This document shows, one piece after another, positions 6,873 to 10,873 of a stretch of DNA of 10,873 bases; within the stretch, counting starts at the first letter, position 1, and every line of letters starts with the position of its first letter. The stretch is from positions 1-10,873 of the forward strand of contig JAOULB010000037.1 of assembly GCA_029882235.1 (NCBI GenBank). Reading direction: 5' to 3'. A model generated the notes under the pieces. That model saw only the letters and a list, made by a program, of their open reading frames with translations, had not been told where the DNA came from and did no database searches. Both the position numbers and the translations under genes were made by a program. The DNA is from Gammaproteobacteria bacterium. GTDB taxonomy: Bacteria > Pseudomonadota > Gammaproteobacteria > UBA6429 > Thiohalophilaceae.

Positions 6873-7671
6873 GACGACAAAACTGCTTTATATGGTTTAA
6901 ACATTGTTCGGGATGAGACAGGAAAGGTGCATGACCGGCCTTATCAATAATTTTGACTTGTGCATTGTTTGAGTTACTCGACAATTCAATTAAAGCCTGC
7001 TGTGGTATCAGGGTATCGCGCTCACCGCCAAGTAATAACGTTGGTATTGTCGATGCGCTAAACTCATCGCGCAGGTCGACCTCTTTTAATAAACCCAGAC
7101 CTGCATTCAGGGCAGCCTGTGTCGCTTCACCACGTTCAAACAGACGTGCACGTAATTCACGTAAATTATTTTTCTGTTGTTCACTACCGCGGACCTGCAA
7201 GGCAAGGAAACGATTGAGTGTCGATTTATAGTCCTGTGCCAGATTATCGGCGAAACCCTGCAACACGTCTTCACTGGTTGCATTAGCCCAGCCATCACGT
7301 TGCACAAAGCTGGGGGTACTGGCAACAAGCACTAACTTGCTGACCCTGTCAGGATGCTGATGTGCCAATGCCTGTGCAATCAGGCCGCCCATTGACCAGC
7401 CGATAAAGATCGCAGGAAAGTTTATCGATGCCGGCAAGGCCTGCCGGATCACCTCAACATAGTCATAAATACTCTGCTCGCCCTGATATTCGCTGTAACC
7501 ATGACCGGGCAAATCGACACAATGGACACGAAACTGTGTGGCCAATTCATTGGCGAGTTCTGTCCAATAACCGCCATGCATGCCCCAGCCGTGCAGCAGC
7601 ACAATGTCTGATCCAGCGCCGAATGACTCTATATATATGGGCGAGGAGGGATCCAGCCGTTCAGCCTTCAT
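6862..7671 (-). CDS. bioH: Pimeloyl-ACP methyl ester carboxylesterase
   Basis: BioH removes the methyl group from pimeloyl-ACP methyl ester, ending chain elongation and releasing the substrate for BioF. The 269-residue protein is an alpha/beta hydrolase with oxyanion motif LLHGWGMHGGYW (25-36), nucleophile S93 in GWSMGG, acid D219 in GGERDT and H247 in AGHAPFLSHP. The GWG-type oxyanion turn and the bio context support BioH over a general esterase. The ATG overlaps the bioF stop by 4 bases (ATGA), and the end overlaps bioC by 11, so bioF, bioH and bioC are probably translated in concert. Unlike E. coli, where bioH is separate, here it sits inside the biotin operon, as in pseudomonads. Confidence 0.94.
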   Translation of the reverse strand: MKAERLDPSSPIYIESFGAGSDIVLLHGWGMHGGYWTELANELATQFRVHCVDLPGHGYSEYQGEQSIYDYVEVIRQALPASINFPAIFIGWSMGGLIAQALAHQHPDRVSKLVLVASTPSFVQRDGWANATSEDVLQGFADNLAQDYKSTLNRFLALQVRGSEQQKNNLRELRARLFERGEATQAALNAGLGLLKEVDLRDEFSASTIPTLLLGGERDTLIPQQALIELSSNSNNAQVKIIDKAGHAPFLSHPEQCLNHIKQFCRHEH

Positions 7672-8831
7672 GGTTTCAATACCTTTTGCAGACTATCGAG
7701 TAGTCGTTCGACATGGTGTTGCTGATGCTCAGCCGACAGGGTAATTCTTAAGCGTGCGGTTCCGTCAGGCACCGTTGGTGGGCGAATGGCGCTGATTAAG
7801 ATGCCATCATCAAGTAGTTGCTGACTGATGTTCACTGTCTTAGCAGTATCACCAATGAGCAAAGGTTGAATCGGCGAAGCCGAGGACATTAGCGATAACC
7901 CCAGCTGTTCCGCACCCTGGCGGAATTGTTTGATTAAATGATTGAGCTGATCGCGCCGCCATGATTCTTGCTGTACCAGCCTTAATGCAACACGTGTTGC
8001 TGCGGCAACAGCTGGGGGTAAGGCGGTGGTGTAAATATAACTGCGCGCAGATTGAATCAGGGTTTCGATCATACTTTCATGACCCGCGACAAAGGCACCG
8101 AAAGTGCCCAGGGCCTTACCAAAGGTGCCCATCAGGATCGGCACATCATCCAGGGTCAGATCATTTTGTTGCAGACAACCGCCACCATGATCACCCAACA
8201 CACCCAAACCATGCGCGTCATCGACCATGAGCCAGGCATTATGTTGCTGGGCTAGTGTTGCAAGTTCTTTTAATGGCGCAACATCACCATCCATACTAAA
8301 CACACCATCGGTGACAATGAGTTTGTTGTCACTGTTACTACTGGTCAGTTTATTTTCCAGATCGCTGACATCATTATGCTGATAACGTTGCAGACGCGCG
8401 CGTGATAATAAACCAGCATCGAGCAATGACGCGTGATTGAGTCGATCTTCAAACACCGCATCACCCTGTCCAAATAATGCACTGATCACACCCAGGTTGG
8501 CCATGTAACCCGTTGAAAATATTAATGCTCTTGGTCGGCCAGTAAACTCAGCCAGTTCTTCCTCAAGTTGATGATGATGTTGACTATGGCCAGAGATAAG
8601 ATGCGCTGCGCCGCTACCGACACCGTACTCTTTCGCCGCACTGGTAAAGGCTTTGATCAATTCAGGATGATTGGCGAGACCAAGATAATCATTGCTGCAA
8701 AAATTCAGCGCCGTCTTACCTTGCAGATTAATCTCAACACCCTGTGGTGAATGGATTAATTTACGACGCCGATAGAGTTGCGCGGCCTCACGTTCGGCCA
8801 GCCTTTCATCGAGTGATGCATAATCGATCAT
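7668..8831 (-). CDS. bioF: 8-amino-7-oxononanoate synthase
   Basis: BioF is a pyridoxal-phosphate enzyme that condenses pimeloyl-ACP with L-alanine to give 8-amino-7-oxononanoate. The 387-residue length fits. The Schiff-base lysine is K239 in MGTFGKALGTFGAF; D204 and H207 in VDDAHGLGVLG hold the cofactor ring. NFCSNDYLGLANHP (43-56) and GSGAAHLISGH (72-82) are alpha-oxoamine synthase signatures. The pimeloyl context, not the fold alone, separates it from related synthases such as Kbl or HemA. The ATG at 8831 follows the bioB stop by 7 bases and has no strong ribosome site, so coupling to bioB is likely. It ends in a 4-base overlap with bioH. Confidence 0.97.
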   Translation of the reverse strand: MIDYASLDERLAEREAAQLYRRRKLIHSPQGVEINLQGKTALNFCSNDYLGLANHPELIKAFTSAAKEYGVGSGAAHLISGHSQHHHQLEEELAEFTGRPRALIFSTGYMANLGVISALFGQGDAVFEDRLNHASLLDAGLLSRARLQRYQHNDVSDLENKLTSSNSDNKLIVTDGVFSMDGDVAPLKELATLAQQHNAWLMVDDAHGLGVLGDHGGGCLQQNDLTLDDVPILMGTFGKALGTFGAFVAGHESMIETLIQSARSYIYTTALPPAVAAATRVALRLVQQESWRRDQLNHLIKQFRQGAEQLGLSLMSSASPIQPLLIGDTAKTVNISQQLLDDGILISAIRPPTVPDGTARLRITLSAEHQQHHVERLLDSLQKVLKP

Positions 8832-8838
8832 GTCGGTG

Positions 8839-9813
8839 TTATTGCATCACCTTAATGCCCAGGTTTTCAAACAGGGCCATGTCATGGCCGGTATCTGGGT
8901 TCGGTGTAGTCAGCAGTTTTTCGCCATAGAAAATTGAATTGGCACCGGCAAAGAAACACAACGCTTGTAGTTCATCGCTCATGGCCTCACGTCCGGCGGA
9001 TAAACGCACGTAAGAACGTGGCATCATAATGCGCGCCACGGCCAGCGTGCGTACAAACTCCAGATGATCCAGTTCCTGTTCATTCGCCAGTGGCGTGCCT
9101 TCAACGCGTACCAGCATATTAATGGGTACACTCTCAGGATGCTGCGGCTGATTCGCCAGTTGTTGTAACAGGCCCACGCGATCATCACGCGTCTCACCCA
9201 TACCCACAATGCCACCACAACAGACATGAATACCGGCATCACGCACATGTTCCAGGGTATCAAGTCGATCCTGGTAGGTGCGTGTGCTGATGATCTCACC
9301 ATAAAAATCCGGTGAGGTATCGAGGTTGTGATTGTAATAATCCAGCCCGGCATCTTTGAGTTTTTGGGTCTGGCTTCCAGTTAACATACCGAGGGTCAAA
9401 CAGGTTTCCATGCCCAATGCCTTCACCCCCTCAACCATTTTAATCACCGGGATCAGATCTTTATCTTTGGGACTACGCCAGGCCGCGCCCATACAAAAAC
9501 GTGTTGAGCCCATTTCCTTTGCCTTTGTCGCAGCGGCAAGCACTTCATCCAGTGGCATGAGTGGATCAACTTCAAGCTCGGCATCGTGACGCACGCTTTG
9601 CGGACAATAAGCACAGTCCTCGGGACACTTGCCGGTCTTAATACTTAACAGACTACTCACCTGCACCTGATTCGGATCAAAGTGCTGACGATGAATCGTC
9701 TGTGCCTGAAACAGCAGATCATTAAACGGCTGACTAAACAGCGCAGCAATTTCATCGGCGCTCCAGTCATAGCGTAAATCTTCGGCAATAAAATCTTCAG
9801 TGCGTGCGTTCAT
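8839..9813 (-). CDS. bioB: Biotin synthase
   Basis: BioB is a radical S-adenosylmethionine enzyme that inserts sulfur into dethiobiotin to form biotin. The 324-residue protein carries the [4Fe-4S] motif GKCPEDCAYC with C63, C67 and C70. The [2Fe-2S] cluster ligands are all present as C107 (TRFCMGAAW), C138 (METCLTLGML), C198 (GIHVCCGGIVGMGE) and R270 (SYVRLSAGRE), with the same spacing as in E. coli BioB shifted by ten residues. YNHNLDTS (160-167) is also a family signature. The ATG overlaps the stop of the upstream membrane gene by 4 bases (ATGA), with GAGG 10 bases before. bioB is therefore the second gene of the operon. Confidence 0.98.
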   Translation of the reverse strand: MNARTEDFIAEDLRYDWSADEIAALFSQPFNDLLFQAQTIHRQHFDPNQVQVSSLLSIKTGKCPEDCAYCPQSVRHDAELEVDPLMPLDEVLAAATKAKEMGSTRFCMGAAWRSPKDKDLIPVIKMVEGVKALGMETCLTLGMLTGSQTQKLKDAGLDYYNHNLDTSPDFYGEIISTRTYQDRLDTLEHVRDAGIHVCCGGIVGMGETRDDRVGLLQQLANQPQHPESVPINMLVRVEGTPLANEQELDHLEFVRTLAVARIMMPRSYVRLSAGREAMSDELQALCFFAGANSIFYGEKLLTTPNPDTGHDMALFENLGIKVMQ

Positions 9814-10268
9814 AGTGTTGGTTCCTCAATACTGACATCCTGCCAGTGTTCTTTTTTATAAATTCGATAAAGGTCGAGAAGCGACCAGGGGATCATCACC
9901 AGCGCGCAGATCGCCCAGGTCATAATCCAGTAATTCACATTGGTGCCATAAAAGGTTCCTGCCACCACAATAACGCCAACCATCGCGTAATAACGATAGG
10001 CCGCCTGCTGAGTGTAATGGCCGGCGCGTTCATTCGGATGATGGCGCGCGATAATGTAGACCACAATCGAAATGGCAAACCACAGGATTGATGGCACGAT
10101 CATGGCGATGAGCATAAAGATCAGGCTCATATATTCCGGCTTGCCTAGTAGCGCTAAAGGCACCACAAACAGCCCCGGCAGCATGGCTGCCATATTGCCG
10201 AGATTAAACAGCGCCGCAGTTTTGCGCGCATTTTTCGCCAGAATGGTTCGAGTTGCAGATTCAGTCAT
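9810..10268 (-). CDS. Unknown four-helix membrane protein, first gene of the biotin operon
   Basis: I do not recognise a family for this 152-residue protein. It begins with a basic amphipathic stretch (TRTILAKNARKTAALF), followed by hydrophobic segments near 22-42, 46-74, 93-109 and 113-134, and ends in a charged tail (YKKEHWQDVSIEEPTL). Between helices two and three lies a hydrophilic loop, RHHPNERAGHYTQQAAYR, with three histidines. I chose ATG 10268 because the strong promoter upstream would start transcripts near 10292; an upstream GTG at 10283 would leave a leader of under ten bases and has no ribosome site. The ATG has AGGA very close to it. It overlaps bioB by 4 bases, so it should share BirA control. 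A link to biotin handling is possible but rests only on context. Confidence 0.75.
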   Translation of the reverse strand: MTESATRTILAKNARKTAALFNLGNMAAMLPGLFVVPLALLGKPEYMSLIFMLIAMIVPSILWFAISIVVYIIARHHPNERAGHYTQQAAYRYYAMVGVIVVAGTFYGTNVNYWIMTWAICALVMIPWSLLDLYRIYKKEHWQDVSIEEPTL

Positions 10269-10298
10269 GATCCTGAGGTACACTTACGGGGTCAGGGA

Positions 10299-10326
10299 AT
10301 GATAGGCCGCAAATAACTGCTGTCAA
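10299..10326 (-). promoter_or_regulatory. Sigma70 promoter of the biotin operon
   Basis: On the minus strand TTGACA (10326-10321, perfect consensus) is separated by 16 bases from TATCAT (10304-10299, 5 of 6). Transcription should begin near 10292, about 24 bases before the ATG of the membrane gene. The -35 box lies within the left half of the BirA operator, so bound BirA would block RNA polymerase. Confidence 0.8.
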
Positions 10327-10352
10327 CCAAAAGGATTTAATATGGTTTACAA
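10320..10352. promoter_or_regulatory. BirA operator (bioO-like)
   Basis: CTGTCAACC, 15 bases, GGTTTACAA matches the gammaproteobacterial BirA consensus TTGTAAACC-N14/15-GGTTTACAA at 7 of 9 and 9 of 9 positions. In this family BirA charged with biotinoyl-AMP binds as a dimer and represses biotin synthesis. The left half-site overlaps the biotin promoter -35 box. The spacer holds the comF ribosome site (AAGGA) and ATG, and the right half-site covers comF codons 2 to 4. Confidence 0.85.
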
Positions 10353-10873
10353 TTGGTTAAATAATATACAAAAATGGATTTTTCCAGCCCACTGCATGCT
10401 CTGTGGTGGCCAAGCAGATTCTGACGTCCAGCATGATCAGGATATCTGCCCAGCCTGTCTGGACAGTCTGCCCCAGCTCGATAACCCCTGTCCTGTTTGT
10501 GCACTCCCGGTAACATCGGGTCCGGATTTGATCTGCGGCCAGTGTCTGCAGCAGGCCCCACCCTACCAGCAAACCTTCAGTGCCTATCAGTATGCGCCGC
10601 CACTGATTCAGCTTGTGACGGGTCTTAAATTTCATCAGCGTCTGGCTGTGGCAAGACTGTTTGGCCAGCTGCTCGCCCAACATCTTGAACAGCGAGAATT
10701 TGATCGGCCAGAGTGTCTGATCCCGGTGCCCCTGCACCCAAAACGCCTGCGTGAACGCGGCTTTAATCAATCCATCGAAATAGCTCGCCCGATATCAAAA
10801 CAGTTTGATCTACCCATTGATAGCGAACTCTGCCAACGCCTTCGTCATACCACGCCCCAAACCGGGCTAAATG
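10342..10873 (+). CDS. comF: ComF family phosphoribosyltransferase-like protein (partial, 3' end outside window)
   Basis: The first 177 codons are present with no stop before the window edge. Four CxxC pairs (C18/C21, C36/C39, C50/C53, C65/C68) form the double zinc-ribbon N-terminus of ComF proteins. After them come LIPVPLHPKRLRERGFNQS (126-144) and RHTTPQTGLN (168-177), both typical of the ComF phosphoribosyltransferase-like domain; the PRPP-binding loop should lie beyond the edge. ComF proteins are needed for natural DNA uptake in several bacteria, probably acting in the cytoplasm on incoming single-stranded DNA; the exact reaction is unsettled. The start is supported by AAGGA 6 bases before the ATG. 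Divergent placement from bioB is known in pseudomonads. No clear promoter of its own is visible. Confidence 0.92.
   Translation, partial: MVYNWLNNIQKWIFPAHCMLCGGQADSDVQHDQDICPACLDSLPQLDNPCPVCALPVTSGPDLICGQCLQQAPPYQQTFSAYQYAPPLIQLVTGLKFHQRLAVARLFGQLLAQHLEQREFDRPECLIPVPLHPKRLRERGFNQSIEIARPISKQFDLPIDSELCQRLRHTTPQTGLN

Noticed and set aside
10357..10770. 137-codon open frame on the minus strand
   Set aside because: It lies opposite the zinc-ribbon and core motifs of ComF, which are clearly the coding strand; the frame has no supporting motif.
1..10873. Mobile elements, CRISPR arrays, tRNA, rRNA or defence genes
   Set aside because: I saw no transposase-like product, spaced direct repeats, tRNA-like cloverleaf or target-site duplication; the window is continuous housekeeping sequence.

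Overview
This window looks like conserved housekeeping chromosome from a gammaproteobacterium of moderate GC content. The protein types, a ctaC-ctaD-(small protein)-ctaG-ctaE cytochrome oxidase cluster and a bioB-F-H-C-D cluster divergent from comF, are those of Pseudomonas-like and related gammaproteobacteria. The genus cannot be fixed from sequence alone. I saw no mobile element, CRISPR array, tRNA, rRNA or phage gene.

Left part (1-4778): a small two-helix membrane protein of the DUF2909 type lies on the + strand. It converges, across a strong shared terminator hairpin (303-334), on an aa3-type cytochrome c oxidase operon on the minus strand. In transcription order that operon is ctaC (subunit II with a fused cytochrome c domain), ctaD (subunit I, with all haem, CuB and proton-channel residues), a 38-residue small membrane protein at 1912-2028, ctaG (copper chaperone for CuB) and ctaE (subunit III). 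A perfect 10-bp hairpin separates ctaD from the assembly genes and may set their relative expression.

Middle (4779-5296): a 518-bp gene-free region, very AT-rich on its right side. On the minus strand it holds, in order, a possible terminator for the biotin operon (5002-5045), two FNR/ANR-like boxes spaced exactly 42 bp apart, an interrupted 13-bp dyad overlapping them, and the presumed oxidase promoter and leader.

Right part (5297-10873): a tightly packed minus-strand operon of an unknown four-helix membrane protein, then bioB, bioF, bioH, bioC and bioD. Neighbours overlap or are 4-7 nt apart. Together BioC and BioH start and finish pimeloyl-ACP synthesis, and BioF, BioD and BioB build biotin from it. 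BioA, needed between BioF and BioD, is not here and is presumably elsewhere. The operon starts at a strong promoter (TTGACA, 16 bp, TATCAT) whose -35 box lies inside an excellent BirA operator (10320-10352). The other half of that operator covers the first codons of the divergent comF gene, and comF's ribosome binding site lies in its spacer. comF runs off the right edge.

I found no clearly new biological system. The most useful points are the BirA operator embedded in the comF start, the unknown membrane gene heading the biotin operon, the FNR-like architecture before the oxidase operon, and the two small or structured elements inside that operon.
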